Shown piece after piece: positions 35,586 through 43,897 of a stretch of DNA of 64,000 nucleotides (positions within the stretch are counted from its first letter, which is position 1; each line of letters opens with the position of its first letter). Under the pieces are notes generated by a model. It was not told the origin of the DNA. It did no database searches and saw only the letters and a program-made list of their open reading frames with translations. Origin of the DNA: Promicromonospora citrea (lineage in GTDB: Bacteria; Actinomycetota; Actinomycetes; Actinomycetales; Cellulomonadaceae). Location of the stretch: contig NZ_JABEMG010000004.1 in NCBI RefSeq assembly GCF_013004695.1, forward strand, positions 17,397-81,396, read 5' to 3'. The translations under genes were made by a program, and so were the position numbers.

Positions 35586-36935
35586 ATGAGACCACCCTTG
35601 GAGACCCCGCCCCCGTCGTCGGGCCCGCTCGCGGGCAGCACGCTCGTACGTACGCTCGCCGCCGACCTGCCCGCCGTCCCGCCCGGCAGCGCCGTGCGGT
35701 TGCAGGGCTGGGTGCACCGCCGCCGTGAGCTGGCGACCGTGACCTTCCTCGTGCTGCGGGACCGGACCGGGATGGCGCAGGTCGTGGTGCGCGCCGCCGA
35801 CGGATCGCAGCAGGTGCCACCGGAGGAGACCACGGTCGAGGTGATCGGCACGGTCGTGCCGAACCCGCACGCACCGAGCGGCGTCGAGGTCGTGGGCCGG
35901 CAGGACGCCGGGCTGCGGATCGAGCCGCTCACGGACGCGGCCGAGACACCACCCGTCGAGCTGTGGCGCCCGACGTTGGCCGCGTCCCTGCCCACGCAGC
36001 TCGACCACGCCGCGGTCGCCTGGCGTCACCCGGTCCGCAAGGCCCACGGGGAGATCGCAGCGGCCAGCTTGCGGGGGTTCCGCGACACGCTCGACGCCGC
36101 AGGGTTCACCGAGGTCTGCACGCCCAAGCTGGTCGGGACGGCCACCGAGTCCGGGGCGAACGTGTTCGCCGTCGACTACTTCGGCCGGTCCGCGTACCTG
36201 GCGCAGTCGCCGCAGTTCTACAAGCAGCAGCTGGTGGGCGTCTTCGAGCGCGTCTACGAGGTCGGCCCGGTGTTCCGCGCCGAGCCGCACGACACCGTGC
36301 GGCATCTCGCCGAGTACCGGTCGCTCGACGTCGAGCTCGGCTTCGTGCGCGACCACCGCGACGTGCTGGCGGTGCTGCGCGACGTGCTGGCCGGGATGGC
36401 GGAGGCCGTGCGCGGGTCGGCCGGTGCCGTTCGACTCGGCGCGCGCGTGCCCGACGTGCCCGCGCAGATTCCGGTGATCCACTTCGCCGAGGCGCTCGAG
36501 CTGGTCGGCGCACCGGCGGACGAACCGGATCTCGCTCCGGAGCACGAGCGGGCTCTCGGGGAGTGGGCTCTGGCGGAGCACGGCTCCGACTTCCTGGCGG
36601 TCGAGGGCTACCCGCTGGCGAAGCGTCCGTTCTACACCCACCCGGAGCCCGGCAGCGCGCGCTGGAGCAACAGCTTCGACCTGCTCTTCCGCGGCCTCGA
36701 GCTCGTCACCGGTGGACAGCGTTTGCACCGGTACGGCGACTACGTCGCGGCGATCCGGGCACGCGGCGAGGACCCGGCGTCGTACGACGCGTACCTCGCG
36801 GCCTTCCGGCACGGCATGCCTCCGCACGGTGGTTTCGCGATCGGTCTGGAGCGCTGGGTCGCACGCCTCGTGGAGGCGGCCAACATCCGCGAGGTGACTC
36901 CGTTCCCGCGAGACCTGCACCGACTCACTCCGTGA
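35586..36935 (+). CDS. aspS: Aspartyl-tRNA synthetase, archaeal/non-discriminating type
   Basis: 449 residues, shorter than the bacterial AspRS of about 590 because the bacterial insertion domain is absent. N-terminal OB-fold anticodon-binding domain (GSAVRLQGWVHRRREL); class II motif 2 as VGPVFRAEPHDTVRHLAEYRSLDVELGF-like (residues about 235-262), motif 3 as GGFAIGLERW. This form often charges both tRNA-Asp and tRNA-Asn or is an extra copy that gives resistance to AspRS inhibitors. The ATG at 35586 is preferred over 35583 since AGGAGG (35576-35581) then has useful spacing. The leader looks like a T-box. Confidence 0.85.
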   Translation: MRPPLETPPPSSGPLAGSTLVRTLAADLPAVPPGSAVRLQGWVHRRRELATVTFLVLRDRTGMAQVVVRAADGSQQVPPEETTVEVIGTVVPNPHAPSGVEVVGRQDAGLRIEPLTDAAETPPVELWRPTLAASLPTQLDHAAVAWRHPVRKAHGEIAAASLRGFRDTLDAAGFTEVCTPKLVGTATESGANVFAVDYFGRSAYLAQSPQFYKQQLVGVFERVYEVGPVFRAEPHDTVRHLAEYRSLDVELGFVRDHRDVLAVLRDVLAGMAEAVRGSAGAVRLGARVPDVPAQIPVIHFAEALELVGAPADEPDLAPEHERALGEWALAEHGSDFLAVEGYPLAKRPFYTHPEPGSARWSNSFDLLFRGLELVTGGQRLHRYGDYVAAIRARGEDPASYDAYLAAFRHGMPPHGGFAIGLERWVARLVEAANIREVTPFPRDLHRLTP

Positions 36936-36944
36936 GCTGGGCGC

Positions 36945-36979
36945 GCGCCCTGGACCGGGGCGGGGCTGGTCCAGGGCGC
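36945..36979. terminator. Bidirectional terminator hairpin
   Basis: A 12-bp perfect stem (36945-36956 with 36968-36979) around a GC-rich 11-nt loop. It lies between the convergent synthetase and HNH genes and can serve both. Confidence 0.65.
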
Positions 36980-37016
36980 CGCGCCGCCCGGTAGTCGTTG
37001 CCTGGTAGCCACGCAG

Positions 37017-38543
37017 TCACGCGGCGTGTCGACCGAGGCTCGGCGGCGCCCCGGCGAACGGTGCGATCTCGTGCCCGTGGCGGTCGGCGAACGTCCAGCC
37101 GGAATGTCGTGCCCCGTCCGGGTTCCCTGTCCAGCGCATGGTGACGCCGGTGGTGTCGACCAGCTTGTGGTGGTGCCAGCAGAGCAGTGCGGAGTTGCGC
37201 ACACTGGTGCTCCCGCCGTCTGCCCAGTGGCGTTCGGCGTGGTGCACCTCGCAGCGCGCCGGCGGCTGGGTGCAGTCGGGGTAGGTGCAGTGCTTGTCCC
37301 GGGCGACGACCGCCCGCCGCATCTGGCCGGTGACGGTCCGTTGCGCCCGCCCGACGTCGAGCACCTGACCATCGGGTCCGAAGACCACGCGCGTCACGGC
37401 GCAGTCGCAGAGGAGACGACGGAGCGTGGCCGTGGGCACCAGCGACGCCGAGATGCCGAAGCGGGCCGGTGCCGCCGTGACATCGGTCAGCCCGGCCGGG
37501 CCGCCGGCGGGGATGCCCTCGGTGGCGGAGGGGCGAACCCGCGCGAGGCGGGTGAGTTCCGTCCACGACACCGTCACGGTGACGTGCGGCCGCACCGCTG
37601 CGCCTGAGCCCGTGCTGCCGGTGTCGAGCACGGTCCGCGCCAGGTCGGCGAGCGCCTGGGCGCGTCGCTGTGCCGGGGTGCGGTCGTCGCCAGGCGTCGG
37701 CGCGCCCATCACCGAGTCCATGGCGGTGCGTAGCGCCTCGCCGTGCTCGTCGGTGAGGAACCCGGCCACGTGGTACCCGCCGAACGTCTTGGCCAGGTCG
37801 AGGTGTTCGCGCTCGGATGCCTTCTTGTAGCCGCGCTCGTCGGACTCGGGGTCCGCGACCCGGGCGAACCGGTCGACGAGCCGCCGGAACGCGAGCGGAC
37901 CGTGGCGGCCGGCGAGGTCGAGGAGCACCTCCTCGCCGGTGGGCTCTCCGTCGGGGTGGGTGCCGGGTGTCCCGCTGTCCCGTGCGCCCTCCCCGCCGGG
38001 GCTGGTCCCGTCCGTGGCGGCACCGCCGGAGGGCTCGTCCGTGTCGGCGCCGGGCTGCTCGGTGGCGACCGGGGCGAGGAGCGCCTTGCGCCGGTCCTCC
38101 GACGTGGGTCCGGCGTCGACCATGGCGCGTACCTGGTCCATCCCGAGCCGCCCCTCGAGCGCTGCGGCGAGGGTGGCGGGCAGGTGGTCCAGGAGGCGCT
38201 CGCCGGTCAGCACGTCGCGGCTCGCCGTCCGCAGGGTCACCTGTTCCCGACGTGCGAGCCATGTGCGGAACGTCCGCGAGCCGTCGAGCGCCCAGCGGCC
38301 GTCCACCTCGATGCGGGGCAGCCAGGTCATCCGGAGCACGTCGAGCTGGGTGCTGACGGCCCGCAGGAGCGGCGAGGCGGACGCGAGGCGGGCCCCGAGG
38401 CCCTGGTCGCCCGCCGCAGCCGTGTCCAGCGCCTCGGGACCGGCGACGGCAGCGAGCTCGTGCGTGAGAGCCCGCAGGTCGGCGACGACCGCCTCCAGCG
38501 GGCGAGCGGCGGCTGCCCTCGTCGCCGGCTGTGCCATCACCAT
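37017..38543 (-). CDS. DUF222 and HNH endonuclease domain protein
   Basis: 508 residues. The N-terminal DUF222 region (about 20-340) contains long helices and an acidic low-complexity insert (about 160-200). The C-terminal HNH nuclease has CTYPDCTQPPARCEVHH, then the Asn and WADGG segment and LLCWHHHKLVD. These proteins are frequent in actinobacteria as multi-copy families, some linked to 13E12 repeats, role unknown. The ATG at 38543 follows a strong GGAGGGGG site. A LexA-like box with its -10 lies upstream. Confidence 0.85.
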   Translation of the reverse strand: MVMAQPATRAAAARPLEAVVADLRALTHELAAVAGPEALDTAAAGDQGLGARLASASPLLRAVSTQLDVLRMTWLPRIEVDGRWALDGSRTFRTWLARREQVTLRTASRDVLTGERLLDHLPATLAAALEGRLGMDQVRAMVDAGPTSEDRRKALLAPVATEQPGADTDEPSGGAATDGTSPGGEGARDSGTPGTHPDGEPTGEEVLLDLAGRHGPLAFRRLVDRFARVADPESDERGYKKASEREHLDLAKTFGGYHVAGFLTDEHGEALRTAMDSVMGAPTPGDDRTPAQRRAQALADLARTVLDTGSTGSGAAVRPHVTVTVSWTELTRLARVRPSATEGIPAGGPAGLTDVTAAPARFGISASLVPTATLRRLLCDCAVTRVVFGPDGQVLDVGRAQRTVTGQMRRAVVARDKHCTYPDCTQPPARCEVHHAERHWADGGSTSVRNSALLCWHHHKLVDTTGVTMRWTGNPDGARHSGWTFADRHGHEIAPFAGAPPSLGRHAA

Positions 38544-38579
38544 CTGTCGCCCCCTCCTCGTCCGTCCGGTCGTGAGGCA

Positions 38580-38601
38580 AGAATATCGAACAAGCGTGCG
38601 T
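38580..38601 (-). promoter_or_regulatory. Promoter with LexA-like box for the HNH gene
   Basis: TCGAACAAGCGTGCGT (38586-38601) resembles the actinobacterial LexA site TCGAAC-N4-GTTCGA at 10 of 12 positions. On the - strand it directly adjoins a -10 TATTCT (38585-38580), so a bound repressor would block the HNH promoter. Confidence 0.5.
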
Positions 38602-38691
38602 GCTGCAGGTGCTGGATGACATCTGTGGGCAACCTCGTGAGCGTGATCGTCCCGCGCGTCGGGTGTCAGTGGCTCAGGGCACACTGATCGC

Positions 38692-40659
38692 ATGCACACG
38701 GTGGTCACGGGGGAGAGCTCGGGCGTCGGCCTACGGCCGGTGTCCGACGCCGGCGCGCCCGACGGCCCCGCACACGTCGTCGAAGAAGCGGCTCTGCCGC
38801 TGGAGGTGGCGTCCACCGCCGACGGCTCCGTCCGCTGGACCTGGGACGACACCAACAACTGGTATCCCTCCCTCCTCGCGGCGGGGGTGCGCGTCGACCG
38901 CTCGCACGACCTCCGGCTGGCCCACGCGATCCTGCGGACGTCGGCGCTCACCCGGCGCACGGCGCTCGCCGAGGCAGGTCCCACGGCATGGGACCGGCTC
39001 GTCCCGACCCCGCCACCCGGCGGCCCGACGGCGGTCGCGCTGAGCCGTCCGGAGCGCTACCCGGGGGCCGAGCCGCTGTTCGAGCTCGACGTCGTGCCGC
39101 GTCGAGGTTCTGCAGGCCCGTCCGCCCGAGCAGGCCTCGACGCCTCGACGGACCGTCCGGTACGGCCCGGGTCCAGCGGGTCGCCCGGTGGTGGCGCGGG
39201 CACCGGAGATCGGGCCGGAGCGGACGCGCCCGGCCTCGTACCGCAGACCCCCGCCGACCCGCTCACCGGCCCGACCGGCTTCGACGGACCGGCCTCCCCC
39301 GATGCGTCCAGCGACCCCCTCGACCCGGTCACCGAGCTCGTCTCCCAGCTCACCGCGGTCAAGGACAGCACCGATCCCGGTCGCCTCCGGCTGCTCCTGG
39401 CCGCCGAGTCCGCCGGGGCGCTCGCCGCCGCGGAGATGCATCACGCCGGGCTGCCGTGGCGCGGCGACATCCACGACCAGGTGCTCACCGAGGCGCTGGG
39501 GCCGCGCCCGCGGCCGGGCGCCCGGCCCGCGAAGCTGGAGGCGCTGGCCGAACGGATCCGGTCCGCGCTCGACGCGCCGCCCAGCCTCAACCCTGACTCC
39601 CACGTCGACCTCCTGCGGGCCATGGAGTACGCGGGCGTGGGCGCGCGGAGCCTGCGCAAGTGGGAGCTCGAGAAGCTCGACCACCCGGTGATCGCCCCGC
39701 TGCTCGAGTACAAGAGCCTGTACCGCCTCTACACCGCCAACGGCTGGAACTGGCTCGACACCTGGGCACCCGACGGCCGGTTCCGGATGGAGTACGTGGT
39801 GGGCGGCGTCGTCACGGGGCGATGGGCGAGCACCGGCGGGGGCGCGCTGCAGCTGCCCCACAGCGTGCGGCGTGCGGTGGTGGCGGACCCGGGCTGGACG
39901 TTCGTGGTCGCCGACGCCGCCCAGCTCGAGCCGCGCGTGCTGGCGGCTCTGGCCCGGGACGAGCGGATGGCCGCGGCGGGGCGCAGCAAGGACGGCGAGA
40001 ACACCGACATGTACGCGGGGATCGTGGCGGCGGGCGCCGTCGACACCCGCGAGCACGCCAAGGTGGGCATGCTCGGCGCGATGTACGGCGGTACGACCGG
40101 CGTGAGCGCGCAGGTGCTGCCCCGGCTGGCGCGGGCGTTCCCGCAGGCGATCGACCTGGTCGAACGCGCGGCACGGGCGGGGGAGCGTGGCGAGGTCGTG
40201 ACCACGCGCCTCGGCCGGAGCTCGCCGCCCCCCGACGCGTCGTGGGCGACCGTGCAGGCGTCGGCCTTCGACGAGGACGCCGGAGCCGACGCCCAGTCCC
40301 GCGCCCGGAGCCAGACCCGGTCGTGGGGACGGTTCACGCGCAACTTCGTGGTGCAGGGCACGGCCGCCGAGTGGGCGTTGTGCTGGATCGCGTCGATCCG
40401 CCGCCGGCTGTGGGCGCTCGGCGTGGTCGGTGAGGGGCCGGCGGGTCTAGCGCCCGCGCCGTTCGACCGCAGGCCGCACCTCGTGTTCTTCCTGCACGAC
40501 GAGATCGTGGTCCACGCGCCCGCCTCGGTCGCCGACCAGGTCGCCCACGAGGTCAGGGACGCTGCCGACGAGGCGGGCAGGCTCCTGTTCGGCGACTTCC
40601 CGGTCGACTTCCCCCTCAGCGTCGCGGTGACCGAGAGCTACGCGGAGGCGAAGGGGTGA
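38692..40659 (+). CDS. DNA polymerase I-like protein (3'-5' exonuclease/polymerase type)
   Basis: 655 residues. Family A polymerase motifs are present: motif A as DAAQLEPRVLAALARDERM, motif B around RNFVVQGTAAEWA, motif C as FLHDEIVV. The N-terminal part corresponds to a degenerate 3'-5' exonuclease region, and there is no 5' nuclease domain. Residues about 135-205 form a Pro/Gly/Ser-rich insert that looks disordered. Actinobacteria carry this as a second PolA-like gene of unclear role, perhaps in repair. CACACT 6 nt before the ATG suggests a leaderless start; the HNH gene is divergent. Confidence 0.85.
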   Translation: MHTVVTGESSGVGLRPVSDAGAPDGPAHVVEEAALPLEVASTADGSVRWTWDDTNNWYPSLLAAGVRVDRSHDLRLAHAILRTSALTRRTALAEAGPTAWDRLVPTPPPGGPTAVALSRPERYPGAEPLFELDVVPRRGSAGPSARAGLDASTDRPVRPGSSGSPGGGAGTGDRAGADAPGLVPQTPADPLTGPTGFDGPASPDASSDPLDPVTELVSQLTAVKDSTDPGRLRLLLAAESAGALAAAEMHHAGLPWRGDIHDQVLTEALGPRPRPGARPAKLEALAERIRSALDAPPSLNPDSHVDLLRAMEYAGVGARSLRKWELEKLDHPVIAPLLEYKSLYRLYTANGWNWLDTWAPDGRFRMEYVVGGVVTGRWASTGGGALQLPHSVRRAVVADPGWTFVVADAAQLEPRVLAALARDERMAAAGRSKDGENTDMYAGIVAAGAVDTREHAKVGMLGAMYGGTTGVSAQVLPRLARAFPQAIDLVERAARAGERGEVVTTRLGRSSPPPDASWATVQASAFDEDAGADAQSRARSQTRSWGRFTRNFVVQGTAAEWALCWIASIRRRLWALGVVGEGPAGLAPAPFDRRPHLVFFLHDEIVVHAPASVADQVAHEVRDAADEAGRLLFGDFPVDFPLSVAVTESYAEAKG

Positions 40660-41411
40660 GGGCGTGCGTCCGCCAGGTCGGCGATGACGGCCGTGACCAG
40701 CCGCGCCGAGCGTTCCGCCGCGTCGTCGATGTGCGTGAGGAACTCCGTGCCGTCGGGAGCGCACAGGTCGGAGACGGCGCGGACCGACACGAACGGCGTC
40801 CCGAAGCTGTGGCAGAGCTGCCCGAGCGCCGCCGACTCCATGTCGACGGCCAGCATGTCCGGGAAGTCGACCCGCAGCTGGGCGGCCAGGTCGGTCGTCA
40901 CGAACCGCTCGCCCGAGCCGATCGTGCCCTCCCGCAGCACCGAGCCCGGAGCGGCAGGGCCGTCCGCGGCACCGACCAGCCCGCCGGCCGACGCCGCCCG
41001 CCGGACGGCCTCGGCGAGCGCCGGGTCCGCCTCGTACATCGGCGGCATCCCTGGCACCTGGCCGAGCACGTAGCCGAAGGCACGCGCGTCGGCGTTCGCG
41101 TTGACCAGGTGGGTGGCGAGCACGACGTCGCCGACCGCGACGCCCTTCGCCAGGCCGCCGACGCTGCCCGCGCTGATCAGCGGGACGCCCGTGCCGTGGT
41201 GCAGGATCACGCCGGTCGCCGCGGCGGTCGCGGCCACGAAGCCGACCCCGCTCCGGACGAGCACGACAGGTCTGCCGGCCAGCGTGATCCGGCGGTACAC
41301 GGCCCGGCCGACCGTCTCCGGCTCGGCGACCTCGGTGGCGCGGTCGAGGAACGGGGCGGCCTCGTCGTCCATCGCCACCTGCACGACGGCGACGGGCGGC
41401 GCGGCGGTCAC
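40638..41411 (-). CDS. mtnN: 5'-methylthioadenosine/S-adenosylhomocysteine nucleosidase
   Basis: 257 residues. Catalytic Glu in [11 protein letters not shown], substrate Glu in [13 protein letters not shown] and general acid Asp in RAVSDLC follow the E. coli enzyme's order. It cleaves adenine from SAH and MTA; the S-ribosylhomocysteine product is passed to LuxS. The start overlaps the luxS stop, and the 3' end overlaps the polymerase gene by 22 bp. Confidence 0.9.
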   Translation of the reverse strand: MTAAPPVAVVQVAMDDEAAPFLDRATEVAEPETVGRAVYRRITLAGRPVVLVRSGVGFVAATAAATGVILHHGTGVPLISAGSVGGLAKGVAVGDVVLATHLVNANADARAFGYVLGQVPGMPPMYEADPALAEAVRRAASAGGLVGAADGPAAPGSVLREGTIGSGERFVTTDLAAQLRVDFPDMLAVDMESAALGQLCHSFGTPFVSVRAVSDLCAPDGTEFLTHIDDAAERSARLVTAVIADLADARPHPFASA

Positions 41412-42088
41412 CGGTTCGTCGACCCGTCGGCGTCGGGTGTCGTGCCGGGGAGCGCGGGCTCGTTCGGGGCGGCCCAGCGCACCGGCTCGCCGGTCAGGGC
41501 GGCGTCGCGGGCGGCGGCCTCGCGGGCGGCGGCGTCACGGGCGGCCAGGTCGGCGGCGGACGCCTCGCCCGGAGCGACCTCACCGAACACCTGCGACCAG
41601 ACACCGCGTGCGGACAGGAACACCGACGCGGCCTCCTGCGCACCGTTCAGCGAGTGGTTGGCGCCCCAGCCGCACTGCACCTCGTTGGCGGCCGGAACCT
41701 CGGTCGCCCGGACGACGTCACGCAGCGTGGCCTCGACCAGCGCGAGCACGTCCTCGTAGGCGGGGTCGCCCTGCAGCATGAGGTAGAAGCCCGTCTGGCA
41801 GCCCATGGGGGAGAAGTCGAGGACGGCGTCGGAGTGGTTGCGCGAGTGCTCGGCGAACAGGTGCTCGAGGGAGTGCACCGTCGGCATCTCGAGGTGCGCG
41901 ACGTTGGGCTGCGTGAAGCGCACGTCGTACTTCACGATCACGTCGCCGGCCGGGAGCTGCTTGCGGTCGGCGAGCCGCACGTACGGCGCGGCCACGGCGC
42001 GGTGGTCGAGGTTGAAGGACTCGACGTTCATGCGGGGCGCAGCGGGCTCCGCGGCGGACGCTGGCGTGGGGGATGCAGGCTCGGTCAC
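41408..42088 (-). CDS. luxS: S-ribosylhomocysteine lyase (AI-2 synthesis)
   Basis: 226 residues. The metal site HxxEH is seen as His72, Glu75 and His76 in HSLEH, with Cys139 in VQCGWG as third ligand; Cys97 in [10 protein letters not shown] is the catalytic cysteine. LuxS splits S-ribosylhomocysteine to homocysteine and DPD, the AI-2 precursor. About 50 C-terminal residues (Ala/Arg-rich, then Pro/Gly/Asp) are an extension absent from typical LuxS of about 160-170. The GTG at 42088 has TAGGCT 6 nt upstream (leaderless); starting at Met20 would give a more usual N-terminus. Confidence 0.92.
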   Translation of the reverse strand: MTEPASPTPASAAEPAAPRMNVESFNLDHRAVAAPYVRLADRKQLPAGDVIVKYDVRFTQPNVAHLEMPTVHSLEHLFAEHSRNHSDAVLDFSPMGCQTGFYLMLQGDPAYEDVLALVEATLRDVVRATEVPAANEVQCGWGANHSLNGAQEAASVFLSARGVWSQVFGEVAPGEASAADLAARDAAAREAAARDAALTGEPVRWAAPNEPALPGTTPDADGSTNR

Positions 42089-42135
42089 AGGACGAGCCTA
42101 AGCCCCGGCAGTCGGCCCGTACTACGCTGCGACGC

Positions 42136-43029
42136 GTGAGCAGCAGCACCGAGCACCCCGCCACAGCACCCGTCACGCTGGCCCGGGTGGTCGCCGCCCT
42201 CGACGGGCTCTACCCGCCGTCGACGGCGGAGGGGTGGGACGCCGTCGGGCTGGTCGCCGGCGATCCCGCGGTGACGGTCCGCAAGGTGCTGTTCGCGGTC
42301 GACCCGGTGGCCGGCGTCGTCGACGAGGCGCTGGACTGGGGCGCCGACCTGCTGGTCACGCACCACCCGCTGTTCCTGCGCGGCGTGAGCTCCGTCGCCG
42401 CGACGACCTTCAAGGGCTCCGTCGTGCACCGCCTCCTGACCGGCGGCTGCGCCCTGCACGTGGCGCACACCAACGCCGACGCCGCCCCGCGGGGCGTGGC
42501 CGACGCGCTCGCCGACCTCGTCGGTGTCACCGACCGCCGCCCGCTCGAGGTGAGCGCGACCGGCCAGGACGACGCCCGCGGGATCGGCCGCGTCGGTCGC
42601 CTGGCCGAGCCCACCACGCTGGCCGACTTCGCCCGCCGGGTCGCCGCGGCCCTGCCCGCGACCGCGCAGGGCATCCGGTTCGCCGGCGATCCTGACGCCC
42701 CGGTGACCACGGCCGCCGTCCTGGGCGGGTCCGGCGACGCCTACTTCGACGCCGTCCGCGCGGCCGCCGCCGACGTCTACGTCACGTCGGACCTGCGCCA
42801 CCACCCGGCGTCGGAGCTGCGGGAGCGGGCCGAGTTCGAAGCGGACGGCTCCGGTCCGGCGGGCACGCCGTTCCTCGTCGACACCGCGCACTACGCGAGC
42901 GAGTGGCCCTGGCTCCGCTACGCCGCCGAGGACCTCACGGCGGCGCTCGCGCAGGAGGGGGCCGCCGTCGAGACGCGTGTCAGCGACCTCGTCACCGACC
43001 CCTGGACGGGTCACGTCCCGAGCCGCTGA
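42136..43029 (+). CDS. Nif3-like dinuclear metal-centre protein
   Basis: 297 residues. The metal-binding segments are VTHHPLFLRG, HTNADAAPRG and the C-terminal VDTAHYASE; GGSGDAYF is a family signature. The family (YbgI/Nif3) is widespread and structurally a toroidal hexamer, but the function is not settled (sometimes annotated as GTP cyclohydrolase I type 2). TACGCT 7 nt before the GTG at 42136 indicates a leaderless mRNA divergent from luxS. Followed in the same direction by the zinc-ribbon protein gene. Confidence 0.88.
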   Translation: MSSSTEHPATAPVTLARVVAALDGLYPPSTAEGWDAVGLVAGDPAVTVRKVLFAVDPVAGVVDEALDWGADLLVTHHPLFLRGVSSVAATTFKGSVVHRLLTGGCALHVAHTNADAAPRGVADALADLVGVTDRRPLEVSATGQDDARGIGRVGRLAEPTTLADFARRVAAALPATAQGIRFAGDPDAPVTTAAVLGGSGDAYFDAVRAAAADVYVTSDLRHHPASELRERAEFEADGSGPAGTPFLVDTAHYASEWPWLRYAAEDLTAALAQEGAAVETRVSDLVTDPWTGHVPSR

Positions 43030-43116
43030 ACCCGGGGTAGCGTTGGACCACCCCTCCCCGCCTGACCGACCCGGACCCACCGCCGGACCCACCGAACGAC
43101 CCGAGAGGACGCCTTC

Positions 43117-43869
43117 GTGGCTACCGCACCCGCCGAGGACCAGCGCAGGCTGCTCGACGTCCAGGCGCTCGACACCCGCGCCCAGCAGCTCGCCCACCAG
43201 CGCACGAACCACCCGACGCTCGCCCGGCTGGCCGATCTCGACAGCCAGATCGCCGACCTGCGCGCGTCGCTCGTCGACTCGCGCACCCGGGTCGCCGACC
43301 TCAAGCGTGAGCTCACCAAGGCGGAGGGCGACGTCGAGCAGGTGCGCAGCCGTGCGGCGCGCAACCAGCAGCGGCTCGACTCGGGCAGCGTGAGCGCCAA
43401 GGACGCCGTCGCGCTCACGGACGAGCTCGCGTCGCTGGCGACCCGGCAGTCCACGCTCGAGGAGATCGAGCTCGACGTCATGGAGCGGCTCGAGGCGCAC
43501 GAGGAGGCGCTCGCGAAGGTCGAGGCCGCCAACGACGCGCTCCTGGCGGACAAAGCCGGTGTCGAGGCCGAGCGCGACGCGGCCTGGGCGCAGATCGACG
43601 AGCAGGTGCAGTCCGTCGCGCGCGACCGCGCCACGGCGATCGACGGCCTGGACGCCGGGCTGGTCGCACTCTACGAGAAGCTGCGGGCGCAGCTCGGCGG
43701 CACGGGCGCGGCGGTGCTCAACGGCAACCGCTGCGAGGGCTGCCGCATCGACCTCCCGCCGGGCGACGTCGCGGCGATCCGGAGCGCGGCGCCCGACGCC
43801 GTGGTCCGCTGCGAGGAGTGCGGGCGGATCCTGGTGCGTACGGCGGGGGCCGCGTCGACGGTCGGCTGA
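43117..43869 (+). CDS. Coiled-coil C4 zinc-ribbon protein
   Basis: 250 residues. Residues about 15-185 are a long coiled coil; the C-terminal ribbon has the four cysteines 206, 209, 232 and 235 (CEGC and CEEC). Such proteins sit next to Nif3 in many actinobacteria (for example in mycobacteria). Their role is unclear; related proteins bind nucleic acid or act with ribosomes. GTG start after GAGAGGA. Confidence 0.88.
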   Translation: MATAPAEDQRRLLDVQALDTRAQQLAHQRTNHPTLARLADLDSQIADLRASLVDSRTRVADLKRELTKAEGDVEQVRSRAARNQQRLDSGSVSAKDAVALTDELASLATRQSTLEEIELDVMERLEAHEEALAKVEAANDALLADKAGVEAERDAAWAQIDEQVQSVARDRATAIDGLDAGLVALYEKLRAQLGGTGAAVLNGNRCEGCRIDLPPGDVAAIRSAAPDAVVRCEECGRILVRTAGAASTVG

Positions 43870-43897
43870 GGCGCGACGCCGGGGGATGGGCGAAGGC

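Noticed and set aside
34583..35728. A 381-codon frame running through the repeats
   Set aside because: Its length is due to short GC-rich tandem repeats. Codon bias is wrong, and it crosses two better-supported genes.
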